NCBI RefSeq assembly: GCF_003996985.1
Contig: NZ_RJJX01000001.1
Span: forward strand, 1 to 64,000
DNA length: 64,000 nt
Direction of reading: 5' to 3'
DNA from: Ancylomarina longa
Lineage (GTDB): Bacteria; Bacteroidota; Bacteroidia; Bacteroidales; Marinifilaceae
The translations under genes were made by a program, and so were the position numbers. Every line of letters starts with the position of its first letter. Within the stretch, counting starts at the first letter, position 1. Positions 54,940-62,954 of this stretch are shown piece by piece. The notes beneath the pieces are model-generated. The model made no database searches and was not told the origin of the DNA. It was given only the letters and a program-made list of their open reading frames with translations.

Positions 54940-55470
54940 ATTCCTAATAGCCAAATTGCTATCTGCGACAGCAATTTTTCTGTTTTCGACAGGAATATTG
55001 CTATTGCTAAGCTCTAAAGAGATATACTCTTATAGAAATATTGCTATCTGGAAAAGAAAATTTCCTGTCCGCCTTGTCTTTTTTGATATAAAGAACAGGA
55101 AAATTCATATTCTCTCACATCAGATTTCCTATGGCGGAATAGAAAAATTAGTATCACCGATAACATTTTGCATTATCTCGATAGCAAGTTTTCTATCAAA
55201 AATAGCAGCATCCATATCTGCAATAGCAATTGGGAATACCAGCAGATCAATAAGCTGATCATTAATACCAATTACATAGCTTTTTTGATGAAATTTCATA
55301 TTCCGGAACGGGATGTTAAAATCACCTACAGCACTTCCCTTGATTGTAACAGAAAGCAACTAATAAGTAAAGAAATTTGGCTAATAGGATACTTTCTATT
55401 TCTGATTTATGGATTTCAATCCAAAGCAGAAATAAGACGAGATACCGAACGCTTGATCCTAATTCCATGA
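54940..55470. repeat. Low-complexity region with degenerate repeats
   Basis: The gap between gltD and the DUF6155-like gene holds many partial copies of words such as ATTGCTATC, AATATTGCTAT, CGACAG and TTTCCTGTC. Read on the minus strand, different frames give related peptides (D-S-N-L-A-I-R-N-R-K, D-M-D-A-A-I-F-D-R-K-L-A, S-N-I-P-V-E-N-R-K-I-A-V). This suggests either a decayed repeat-protein gene or a degenerate minisatellite. No intact gene is credible; the several ORFs of 76-100 codons here overlap one another. Confidence 0.5.
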
Positions 55471-55516
55471 AATCAAAATTCCTTACTAACTTTACCTCCC
55501 AAATTTACAGGACAAG

Positions 55517-56020
55517 ATGAGCAAACGAGAATTAAAAGAATACATTCATCAGCTTACGAAAACGCAGCTTCAGGAGCAAATAACCGATTTGTATTCCAGA
55601 TTTAAGGAGGTGAAGGAGTTTTACGATTTCGCCTTCAATCCAAAGGAGAACAAGCTTATGGAGGAATGTAAATTTAAAATTTCGAAGGAATACTTCCCGG
55701 TGAATGGACGCAAGCCTAAAATGCGAAGATCGGTGGCTCAGAATTATATTCGTCATTTTAAAAGACTTGGTGTGGATAGTTCGCTTATTGCGGATGTGAT
55801 GCTGTATCATATTGAAATTGCGCAGACCTATCGTTCGGAACAATATATCCGACAGGAGGCATTTTATAAAAGCTTACTGAAATCTTTTACCGATGCAATT
55901 GCCTTTATTCGCGATCATGGAATGGAAGTGGATTTTAGATCTCGCCTTGAACATATTGCGGATAAGGTATCGGAGCAAAACTGGATGAACGCCAGAGGAT
56001 TTGAGCATGCCTTAAATTAA
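55517..56020 (+). CDS. DUF6155-family protein
   Basis: A 167-residue cytoplasmic, mainly helical protein. The start (S-K-R-E-L-K-E-Y-I-H-Q-L-T-K-x-Q-L-x-E-Q-I) and the central F-N-P-K-E-N-K-L-M-E-E-C-K-F-K-I-S-K-E-Y-F-P, with N-G-R-K-P-K-M-R-R-S-V-A-Q, match the DUF6155 family common in Bacteroidota. Function unknown. It is convergent with the nitronate monooxygenase gene, the two 3' ends overlapping by 9 bases, without a terminator between them. Confidence 0.85.
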   Translation: MSKRELKEYIHQLTKTQLQEQITDLYSRFKEVKEFYDFAFNPKENKLMEECKFKISKEYFPVNGRKPKMRRSVAQNYIRHFKRLGVDSSLIADVMLYHIEIAQTYRSEQYIRQEAFYKSLLKSFTDAIAFIRDHGMEVDFRSRLEHIADKVSEQNWMNARGFEHALN

Positions 56021-56956
56021 ATCGCGAATCACCTCTTTTACCGATCGGATATTTTTTACCGATTCAATGCCAGGACCCGCACACCAAACATTATTGTAAC
56101 TCGCCTGAAAGGCTGATTTTCTCACTTTCTGCATACCTTGCCATGCCAACACCATTTTAGCAAACTTTTTAAAGAAGGAACTGTGATTTACCAGCCATTC
56201 CCAAAGGTTTGCTTTGGTTCCAATTTCGCGAACATAGGCTGTGTTGATCACTGTTAATGCCGATCCGGTTAGTTTTGTGGTTTTCACAATATCATTCGCA
56301 CCAAAATGGAGCATGGCTTTTTTGTAAGCATAGGAAACTTTCGATTCGTCGGTGGCTATAAAAATTGTGCCCACCGAAACACCGGCAGCACCCCACTCCA
56401 TCACTTGTTTAATATCCTCGCTACTGGTGATGCCTCCTGCTGAGATAATGGGCAGATTCGTGTTTTTCTTGAGCTGAGTAATCAATTCTTTGGCCAGTAA
56501 ATTCCCACAATGTCCGCCAGCCATAGCATTCACAGCAATAATTGCATCAGCACCCAGCTTTTCTACTTTTTTGGCATAGCTAAGATCCACCACATCACAA
56601 AAAACCTTAATTCCTTTTAGTTTGCAGGCTTCAATTACTTCCTTAGGATTTCCCAGAGAGGTGATGATATAATCTATATCAAGCTCCAGCAAAGTCTTCA
56701 ATTGGGATTTGTATTTGGGATTCGATCGATTCACAATCAGGTTTACTCCAAAAGGCTTCGAACTACTTTTCCTGATCTCTGTAATTGCAGCCTTTAGTTC
56801 CTTTGTTGTTCGATAATTCAGCGCGGGAAAAGCCGCAGTACAACCGGATTCAAGTGCCGCTATGGTCATTTTTGTGTTGGAAATTAAAAACATCGGTGCC
56901 AATAAAATGGGATGCTCTATATTCAATATTTCTGCTAAACTGCTCCGATCTCTCAT
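56012..56956 (-). CDS. Nitronate monooxygenase-type FMN enzyme
   Basis: An FMN-dependent TIM-barrel enzyme of the nitronate monooxygenase (2-nitropropane dioxygenase) family. The start is H-P-I-L-L-A-P-M-F-L near residues 13-22. The central G-A-D-A-I-I-A-V-N-A-M-A-G-G-H-C-G carries the catalytic His, followed by I-S-A-G-G-I and G-A-A-G-V-S-V-G-T. I use the ATG at 56956 (314 aa). The longer frame to 57040 begins inside a terminator hairpin, and its 28 extra residues match nothing in the family. Likely role: detoxification of nitroalkane-type compounds such as propionate-3-nitronate. Confidence 0.88.
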   Translation of the reverse strand: MRDRSSLAEILNIEHPILLAPMFLISNTKMTIAALESGCTAAFPALNYRTTKELKAAITEIRKSSSKPFGVNLIVNRSNPKYKSQLKTLLELDIDYIITSLGNPKEVIEACKLKGIKVFCDVVDLSYAKKVEKLGADAIIAVNAMAGGHCGNLLAKELITQLKKNTNLPIISAGGITSSEDIKQVMEWGAAGVSVGTIFIATDESKVSYAYKKAMLHFGANDIVKTTKLTGSALTVINTAYVREIGTKANLWEWLVNHSSFFKKFAKMVLAWQGMQKVRKSAFQASYNNVWCAGPGIESVKNIRSVKEVIRDLI

Positions 56957-57008
56957 AGGTTTTAATCTTTGGAAGAAGATACAAAGATTTTTGCTAGCTG
57001 TGGAAGCA

Positions 57009-57044
57009 AAAAAAGTGCAATTCTTTTTATAGAACTGCACTTTT
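57009..57044 (-). terminator. Intrinsic terminator for the GH13 gene
   Basis: AAAAGTGCA-TTCT and AGAA-TGCACTTTT pair with a one-base mismatch, and the minus strand ends in seven T. It lies about 230 bases after the amylase stop and just upstream of the nitronate monooxygenase start. Confidence 0.75.
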
Positions 57045-57107
57045 CAATGAATTTATCTCGACTTTTTGTATGATTAGAAAATTGCTGTTTGAAATAGATA
57101 CATAGAA

Positions 57108-57185
57108 CACGGATTAAACAGATCTTCACAGATTTTTAAAATCCGTGCTTATCCGCTAAAACTGTGTCATCTGCGTGCTATAAAT
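57108..57185. repeat. Dispersed-type inverted repeat (CACGGATT family)
   Basis: CACGGATT at 57108-57115 is mirrored by AATCCGTG at 57140-57147. Partial copies of ACAGAT and GTGTCATCTGCGTGC follow. The sequence resembles the ATCCGTG/ATCTGTG palindromes found scattered between genes in many Bacteroidota. No second copy is recognised in this window. No gene lies in the surrounding gap. Confidence 0.4.
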
Positions 57186-57277
57186 ATTGTCCCGCTGCAA
57201 ACCTGAACTTGTTGTGAAAATCCCTGTAAAGAAATCCTCAGGAGTAATATTAAAATATATCTGCTCATAGCTATTTC

Positions 57278-59149
57278 CTATTTGTCTATTTCAATTAATA
57301 GAGCACTTCTTCCGGCAACTTTTACACTATCTTTTAATATCACCTTTGCCCCACTAAGTACATTCCTTCCTTCGCTGGCATCCCCTATTACTTCAGCACG
57401 GAATTTATCTAAAGCAATAGTTTTTGCTTCTGCATTTTTATTCATGATCAGCATTACAATTTGCTTATCCGTGTAACGAAATAATGTATAGATACTATTA
57501 TTGTAGATGGGAGCAAAATGCTTGAGTTTACCTGTGTGAACAGCTTCGCAGCCCTTTCTCCAATTGAATAATTTTTTCACCAGTTGCTGCGCTTCTTTTT
57601 GCTGATTGCTAAGACCTGCTCCGGTAAAAGCATTCACCTGATCGCCTTTCCAACCTCCGGGGAAATCGGATCGGATGATACCATGATCTGTTGTTCCCGG
57701 ATTTTTCATTAATATTTCTGTACCGTAATAAATCTGCGGAATTCCTCGCGTTACAGCGATATAGGTGATGCCCATTTTGTACAAATCAAAATCTTCATTT
57801 ATTTGAGTAAAGAAGCGGCTCATATCGTGGTTATCCGGAAAGACAACCAAATTCATGGGATCAGCATACACAAAATCATTGGCCAATGTGCTATACAATT
57901 TCACAATTCCGTGACCATATATATTTTCATCTCCATTTAAGGATTCAACCAATGCGTTCTGTAGGGGAAAATCCATCAATCCCGGCAAGTAGGATTTATA
58001 ACCATTGGGATTTTGCTTACCGCGTTGCCAAAAGGCCACGATAGATGGATTGGTTGACCATTCTTCCCCTACCATATTAAAATGTGGGTATTCGGTCATA
58101 ATGGCTTTGCTCCAGTTGCTCATGAAATCCTTATCGGGATAAGGATAGGTATCTTGTCTGATACCTCCCAAATGTGCGTATTCAATCCACCAAATGGCAT
58201 TTTGAATCAGATAGGTAGCCATCAAATCATTTTTCTGATTCAGGTCGGGCATGCTCTTTACAAACCATCCGTCGGAATGCAATTTCTTATCAAAATCAGA
58301 AGCATATGGATCTTGAATCGTTTCGCGGTGATGAATCGTTGGGTGATAGTCTCCCTGAAAATTAAACCAGTCATCTGTTGGCAGATCCTTCACCCACCAA
58401 TGCCCGGAGCCACAGTGATTTTCGATCATATCCATAATTAGTTTGATACCTTTTTTGCTTGCTATCTCAGCCAACTCACGATATTCCTCGTTTGTTCCAA
58501 AACGTGCATCAATCTTGTAATAATTGGTAGTAGAATAACCATGGTAGGAAAATACAGGTTGATTGTTTTCCAATAAAGGATTAATCCAAATGGTAGTGAA
58601 TCCCATTTCTTTAATGTAATCCAGACTATTAATGATTCCCTGTATATCGCCACCATGTCGACCATTTTTATCCATACGATTCGCTTTCTCCAACAACCCT
58701 TCTACCGTATCATTCTTTGGATTTCCATTCACAAAACGATCTGGAGTAATTAAATAAATAGCATCACTGGCATTGTATCCTTGTCTGTCTGCAGAACCCT
58801 TTTCGCGTTGCAATAGCTTATAAACGTAAGTCAAAACAGTTTTACCGTTCTTCTGGAATTTAATATCGAAGGCTCCTGACTTTGCATCTGCTGCAATTCG
58901 AAGATTCATAAACAGATAATTCGGTGATTTTACGCTAATTACGCGCTCTATGCTCACGCCCGGATAATCTACTACCGGTTGATAATCAGAAATATCTTTC
59001 CCGTAAATCATCAGTTGTAAATTTGGGTTTTTCATCCCGATCCACCAAAAAGCAGGTTCAACCCGCTCCGGAGCCTTGCTTGCAATTGCACCAAATCCTC
59101 CCATGAGGAAAATTACCAATAGACTTAAATATCTCCACTTCAACTTCAT
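57278..59149 (-). CDS. Periplasmic GH13 alpha-amylase / neopullulanase (SusA-like)
   Basis: A 623-residue exported GH13 enzyme. A signal peptide (residues 1-24, A-I-A-S-K) is followed by a cyclomaltodextrinase-type N domain (25-115) and the catalytic barrel. Catalytic residues are the Asp in G-I-R-Q-D-T-Y-P-Y (about 337), the Glu in V-G-E-E-W (about 372) and the Asp in F-P-D-N-H-D-M-S (about 440). R-Q-D-T rather than R-x-D-A is typical of Bacteroidota neopullulanases. It would cut starch or maltodextrin in the periplasm. No susC/D/R genes are adjacent. Confidence 0.93.
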   Translation of the reverse strand: MKLKWRYLSLLVIFLMGGFGAIASKAPERVEPAFWWIGMKNPNLQLMIYGKDISDYQPVVDYPGVSIERVISVKSPNYLFMNLRIAADAKSGAFDIKFQKNGKTVLTYVYKLLQREKGSADRQGYNASDAIYLITPDRFVNGNPKNDTVEGLLEKANRMDKNGRHGGDIQGIINSLDYIKEMGFTTIWINPLLENNQPVFSYHGYSTTNYYKIDARFGTNEEYRELAEIASKKGIKLIMDMIENHCGSGHWWVKDLPTDDWFNFQGDYHPTIHHRETIQDPYASDFDKKLHSDGWFVKSMPDLNQKNDLMATYLIQNAIWWIEYAHLGGIRQDTYPYPDKDFMSNWSKAIMTEYPHFNMVGEEWSTNPSIVAFWQRGKQNPNGYKSYLPGLMDFPLQNALVESLNGDENIYGHGIVKLYSTLANDFVYADPMNLVVFPDNHDMSRFFTQINEDFDLYKMGITYIAVTRGIPQIYYGTEILMKNPGTTDHGIIRSDFPGGWKGDQVNAFTGAGLSNQQKEAQQLVKKLFNWRKGCEAVHTGKLKHFAPIYNNSIYTLFRYTDKQIVMLIMNKNAEAKTIALDKFRAEVIGDASEGRNVLSGAKVILKDSVKVAGRSALLIEIDK

Positions 59150-59326
59150 TGTTTTGATTGTTTAGTGTTTTCCATAAACTATATTTTCACAAATTATCTG
59201 CATGCAATATCGAATACGATTGACTCATCTGCAATTTTATTCCACAAAGTACTTGTTACAATGGGGATACAACGAATTTGCTACTAGGAAAATTATTGGA
59301 GGAAAGAGATTCAGTGCTTAGAAATA

Positions 59327-59360
59327 AAAAAAACCGAAACACTTAAGTTTCGGTTTTTTT
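59327..59360 (-). terminator. Intrinsic terminator after tRNA-Leu
   Basis: AAAAAAACCGAAAC and GTTTCGGTTTTTTT form a perfect 14-bp stem around ACTTAA, directly downstream of the tRNA on the minus strand. It is symmetrical and works in both directions. Confidence 0.9.
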
Positions 59361-59361
59361 G

Positions 59362-59443
59362 TGCGGATGAAGGGACTCGAACCCCCACGCCCTAAGGCAC
59401 TAGATCCTAAGTCTAGCGCGGCTACCAATTACGCCACATCCGC
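59362..59443 (-). tRNA. tRNA-Leu (anticodon UAG)
   Basis: An 82-base cloverleaf: acceptor GCGGATG/CATCCGC, D arm with AATTGGTAG, anticodon stem CTAGA/TCTAG with loop CTTAGGA (anticodon TAG), the long variable arm of leucine tRNAs, and T arm GGGTTCGAGTCC. The CCA end is not encoded. It reads CUA codons. Confidence 0.93.
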
Positions 59444-59607
59444 GTTTATTTCTGATTGCGATGCAAAGATGGGCAATTTTTCTTTACACTACAAAGCTTT
59501 TTTTGAAAAAAAATAACGGAGAACTGCCTATTCATAGGCAATACAGAAATAATCGCCTGATTTATAAGATGTCAACTGAATATTTTTTTCAAATTAATTT
59601 TCAGATT

Positions 59608-59961
59608 TTATGCTTCGATTTTATTCAATACAAAAACGCCAAAACATTCGTGATTATCGTAGCTATGTCCTACAATCTGATTTTGAGAATTTAAGACTCC
59701 TTCCCAGGTGTCTAAATAGTAATCGAATTCCTTCTCCACATCTAACAATGCTACAGAAGTTCCGTTAATGATAAAATTAGCTCCATCGAAGCTTCCTTCT
59801 ATTTCTTGCTGAACACGAAAGGGAGTCTCCCCTTCAATTCTCTCTGTATATACCATTACTCCTGTTAATTTGTCTTCTTCCTGCTTAAATTCTCCAAATC
59901 CTTCATCTGTTCCAAATCCAAAATCCTCATTAAAAGTCCATCGACCAGTCAAATTCTTCAT
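59608..59961 (-). CDS. Hypothetical protein, 117 aa
   Basis: A short soluble protein rich in Glu, Gly and Phe with repeated beta-strand patterns (G-R-W-T-F-N-E-D-F-G-F-G, L-T-G-V-M-V-Y-T-E-R-I-E-G, A-N-F-I-I-N-G-T-S-V). It looks like a small lipocalin-like or beta-barrel fold. I do not recognise a family. I start at the second ATG of the frame (59961, M-K-N). No signal peptide. It stands alone between tRNA-Leu and mnmE. Confidence 0.7.
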   Translation of the reverse strand: MKNLTGRWTFNEDFGFGTDEGFGEFKQEEDKLTGVMVYTERIEGETPFRVQQEIEGSFDGANFIINGTSVALLDVEKEFDYYLDTWEGVLNSQNQIVGHSYDNHECFGVFVLNKIEA

Positions 59962-60137
59962 AAACACTCCCTGTTATCCTATTTTATTTTGCTGCAAATG
60001 TAGTTAAATTGCAATTCATATGGGAACCCTGACAGCGTAGTGAATCTTTACCATATCTCTTCTAGCAATTTTCTATAACTTACCAATATCTACTACTAGT
60101 TTCTGTCATTTATTTCCATCATCCCCCCGAAATCTTA

Positions 60138-60145
60138 TATCTTTG
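60138..60145 (+). promoter_or_regulatory. -7 box upstream of mnmE
   Basis: TATCTTTG matches TAnnTTTG, 23 bases before the mnmE ATG. Confidence 0.45.
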
Positions 60146-60168
60146 CAGCATATTTATAATTAAAATTC

Positions 60169-61566
60169 ATGATCGATCAATCTACTATATGTGCAATCTC
60201 TACGGCTCCCGGTAATGGAGCAATTGCAATTGTGCGTCTATCTGGCGCTAATGCTCTGGATATCTCGAATAAAATTTTTCATTCCAGCAAAGCCAAGGAT
60301 TTAAAGGAACAAAAAGCGAATACAGTTCATTTTGGCACTATTCAGGAGGAAGATACTATTATTGATGAAGTATTGCTCAGCATCTTCAAAGCTCCCCATT
60401 CCTATACCGGTGAGGATAGTGTTGAGATTGCCTGCCACGGCGCTCCTTTTATTCAGCAACGTATATTGCAGGTTTTATTAAAGAATGGTGCACGCATGGC
60501 CAGACCCGGTGAATATACGCAACGTGCCTTTTTAAATGGCAAAATGGACTTGTCGCAGGCCGAAGCAGTTGCTGATTTGATTGCATCCAGTTCCGCTGCG
60601 GCTCACCGAGTAGCGCTTCAGCAAATGCGAGGTGGTTTCTCTAACGAGCTTGCTGCTTTGCGCGAGAGGTTATTAAATTTTATTTCTCTGGTAGAATTAG
60701 AGCTTGATTTTGGAGAGGAAGACGTAGAATTTGTCGATCGATCTCAATTAACCAAACTGGTGATTGAAATCAGAAATCTAATTCAAAAACTTGTAGATTC
60801 CTTTGAACTGGGTAATGTTATCAAAAATGGCGTTCCTGTGGCTATTGTAGGAAATACCAATGTTGGTAAGTCTACCCTCTTAAATGCTCTTTTGAACGAG
60901 GATCGTGCCATTGTTTCGGACATAGCAGGCACTACCCGGGATGTTATAGAGGATACTATTAATCTGGGTGGCATTACCTTTAGGTTTATCGATACAGCGG
61001 GTATCAGAACTACGCAGGATAGAATAGAAAGTATGGGTATTGAACGCACCTACAGCAAGATGAAGCAGGCAAAGGTTGTGCTTCTATTAGTAGATACAGA
61101 TCGCGATATCCTTAGCATAAATGAATCTATCACCAATGTGAATAAAACCATTGATCGCAAAGCACAACATCTGGTTGTTTGCGTGAATAAAATTGATTTG
61201 ATAGCCAATCCGCAACAAATTGCTAACGAAATTAAAGGTTTAAATCCTGCAGATAAACTGTTATTTATATCTGCCAAACAAAAGCACAATATCGAATCGC
61301 TAATTAATGAATTGCTTCGATCGGTAGAGTTGGATAAAGTCAATGAACAGGATGTAATCGTTACCAATATTCGCCACTTCGAGGCGCTTAAAAATGCCTT
61401 GGGAAGCATTTCCCGGGTTCAGGATGGTATCGGAAATCAAATTCCCACCGATTTTCTGGCCCAGGATATTCGCGAATGCCTGCACTTTCTGGGTGAGATT
61501 ACCGGTGACATCAGCACTGATGAGATCTTGGGTAATATCTTCAAGAATTTCTGTATCGGGAAGTAA
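60169..61566 (+). CDS. mnmE: tRNA modification GTPase MnmE
   Basis: With MnmG, MnmE adds the (carboxymethyl)aminomethyl group to U34 of certain tRNAs. The 465-residue protein has the N-terminal formyl-THF-binding domain (1-120), a helical domain, and an inserted G domain. The G domain has G1 G-N-T-N-V-G-K-S-T (about 228-236), G3 D-T-A-G (about 274), and G4 given by V-N-K-I-D. The C-terminal C-I-G-K motif ends the protein. Complete and monocistronic, with its own -7 box. Confidence 0.97.
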   Translation: MIDQSTICAISTAPGNGAIAIVRLSGANALDISNKIFHSSKAKDLKEQKANTVHFGTIQEEDTIIDEVLLSIFKAPHSYTGEDSVEIACHGAPFIQQRILQVLLKNGARMARPGEYTQRAFLNGKMDLSQAEAVADLIASSSAAAHRVALQQMRGGFSNELAALRERLLNFISLVELELDFGEEDVEFVDRSQLTKLVIEIRNLIQKLVDSFELGNVIKNGVPVAIVGNTNVGKSTLLNALLNEDRAIVSDIAGTTRDVIEDTINLGGITFRFIDTAGIRTTQDRIESMGIERTYSKMKQAKVVLLLVDTDRDILSINESITNVNKTIDRKAQHLVVCVNKIDLIANPQQIANEIKGLNPADKLLFISAKQKHNIESLINELLRSVELDKVNEQDVIVTNIRHFEALKNALGSISRVQDGIGNQIPTDFLAQDIRECLHFLGEITGDISTDEILGNIFKNFCIGK

Positions 61567-62104
61567 AAATTCAATCCCCTTCAAAATTAAAACATAAAGA
61601 ACGTACTGAAACAATGCCATTTGGAAGTAATATGTGGTTATTCCCAGTCTGTGGATATTAAAAATCCTTCTTACAATGAGGATTCAGGGAGGTTTTATGA
61701 AGAGAATCTGACAAATCCCATAATAGATAATTGCAAACCTGACAGATTTCAAAAATCTGTCGGGTCTTTTAGAATTCTCATATCTTACAGCTCAACCAGA
61801 TCCAGTAGGTATATTTATGTCTCGGCTTCTTTTATCTACAAAAATATATTTCGAGCCATACCTCCTCGAGTTTTTCCACTGTTAAATCAACTTCATCACT
61901 TATTTCCTGCATTCCAATTTTACCTTTCTAGTTAAAAGCTAAATCTATTCTGTCGATTCATTCTACTTCAATCGAATATTGAGAATAAAATTTGAACAAT
62001 TTGTAGTCTTTTTCTTTTACGATAGGAATTCCTATAATTTTAGTAGGAAGCCAGAGCCTTCTAGAACAGAAGCTTTCCGGTTATTTAGAAAGAAATTACA
62101 TTTT
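61567..62104. other. Gap between mnmE and the ars operon
   Basis: No credible gene. It holds one terminator-like palindrome (61737-61769). The 104-codon ORF at 61621-61935 is open only because it runs through that palindrome and has no family resemblance. Confidence 0.5.
61737..61769 (+). terminator. Palindrome related to the 35375 element, with T run
   Basis: ACCTGACAGATTT and AAATCTGTCGGGT pair along 13 positions with one G-U pair, followed by CTTTT. It is 170 bases after the mnmE stop. The sequence (ACAGATTT.AAATCTGT) is a relative of the ACAGGTTT palindrome at 35375-35405. Confidence 0.6.
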
Positions 62105-62157
62105 TAATGACGTAAATATACGTCATTAAAAATATTTGACGTATATTTGCGTCAAAT
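62105..62157 (+). promoter_or_regulatory. Two ArsR operators, one over the promoter
   Basis: Two inverted repeats of one type: TAATGACG-8-CGTCATTA at 62105-62128 and ATTTGACG-8-CGTCAAAT at 62134-62157. The centre of the second is TATATTTG (62142-62149), a perfect -7 box, so repressor binding would block the promoter of the ars operon. Confidence 0.75.
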
Positions 62158-62166
62158 AAAACAACA

Positions 62167-62499
62167 ATGGCACAAGCAAAATCAGAATTATTTAAAGAGG
62201 AACTAAGTGTAACTGCTAGATATTTTAAGGCGTTGGCACATCCAGCACGTGTACAAATCTTGCAATTTTTAGCAAAATCAAAATCGTGCATTACCGGTGA
62301 TATTTCAGATGAATTGCCACTTGGAAGAACAACCGTTAATCAACATATCAAGGAATTGAAAAAAATAGGTTTGATTACCGGGCATATAGAAGGGGTGAAA
62401 ACAAAATATTGTTTAGATCCTAAAGGAGTAACTGAACTAAAAAAAGTATTGCAGCTATTTATCGAGGAACTGGATGTAAAAGATTATTGCTGCGATTAA
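62167..62499 (+). CDS. arsR: ArsR-family metalloregulator
   Basis: Winged-helix repressor, 110 residues, which should release DNA on binding arsenite. The recognition helix region is L-P-L-G-R-T-T-V-N-Q-H-I-K-E-L-K (about 56-71). The classic E-L-C-V-C-D-L sensor is not present; a single Cys occurs in K-S-C-I-T-G-D-I. A C-C pair lies at the C-terminus (D-Y-C-C-D), so the arsenite site may use these residues. It heads arsR-arsC-acr3 with matching operators just upstream. Confidence 0.93.
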   Translation: MAQAKSELFKEELSVTARYFKALAHPARVQILQFLAKSKSCITGDISDELPLGRTTVNQHIKELKKIGLITGHIEGVKTKYCLDPKGVTELKKVLQLFIEELDVKDYCCD

Positions 62500-62528
62500 A
62501 TTATTAAACAAACCATTAAATATTAGTA

Positions 62529-62948
62529 ATGAAAATTTTAGTCTTATGTACCGGTAATAGCTGTCGTAGCCAAATGGCACACGGCTTTTTACAATCTTTT
62601 GATAAAAATCTTACAGTTCGCTCAGCTGGCACCGAAGCTTCGGGTAAATTAAATGCCAATGCAGTAAAAGCGATGAATGAAATTGGTATCGATATTAGTA
62701 AGCACACCTCCGATTCTGTCGATTTATATCTCGATCAGGAATGGGATTACGTAATTACCGTTTGTGGTGGTGCCAACGAAGCTTGTCCTGCATTTATGGG
62801 TAAAGTTAAGAACCGCATTCATATCGGATTTGACGATCCTTCGCATGCTGAAGGTAGCGAAGATTTCATTTGGAGTGAATTTATTCGCGTTCGCAACCAA
62901 ATCAAAGATGCATTTTATAAATTCTATCAGGATAACATTAAAAAATAA
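62529..62948 (+). CDS. arsC: Arsenate reductase, thioredoxin-coupled type
   Basis: Reduces arsenate to arsenite. The 139-residue protein has the low-molecular-weight phosphatase fold with the phosphate loop C-T-G-N-S-C-R-S (Cys7 nucleophile, Cys12). Two further cysteines, Cys79 and Cys86 (V-C-G-G-A-N-E-A-C-P), form the redox relay of the thioredoxin-linked class. It lies 29 bases after arsR and 6 bases before the transporter. Confidence 0.95.
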   Translation: MKILVLCTGNSCRSQMAHGFLQSFDKNLTVRSAGTEASGKLNANAVKAMNEIGIDISKHTSDSVDLYLDQEWDYVITVCGGANEACPAFMGKVKNRIHIGFDDPSHAEGSEDFIWSEFIRVRNQIKDAFYKFYQDNIKK

Positions 62949-62954
62949 AAGATT

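Noticed and set aside
54956-55470. Three overlapping ORFs of 76-100 codons
   Set aside because: They overlap on both strands in a repeat-rich region, none has a promoter or family motif, and their peptides are low-complexity fragments.
56957-57040. Upstream extension of the nitronate monooxygenase
   Set aside because: The extra 28 codons begin inside a terminator hairpin and match nothing in the family; the ATG at 56956 gives the normal N-terminus.
61621-61935. Plus-strand ORF of 104 codons after mnmE
   Set aside because: It runs through a terminator-like palindrome (61737-61769), has no family resemblance and no promoter, and its composition is unlike that of its neighbours.
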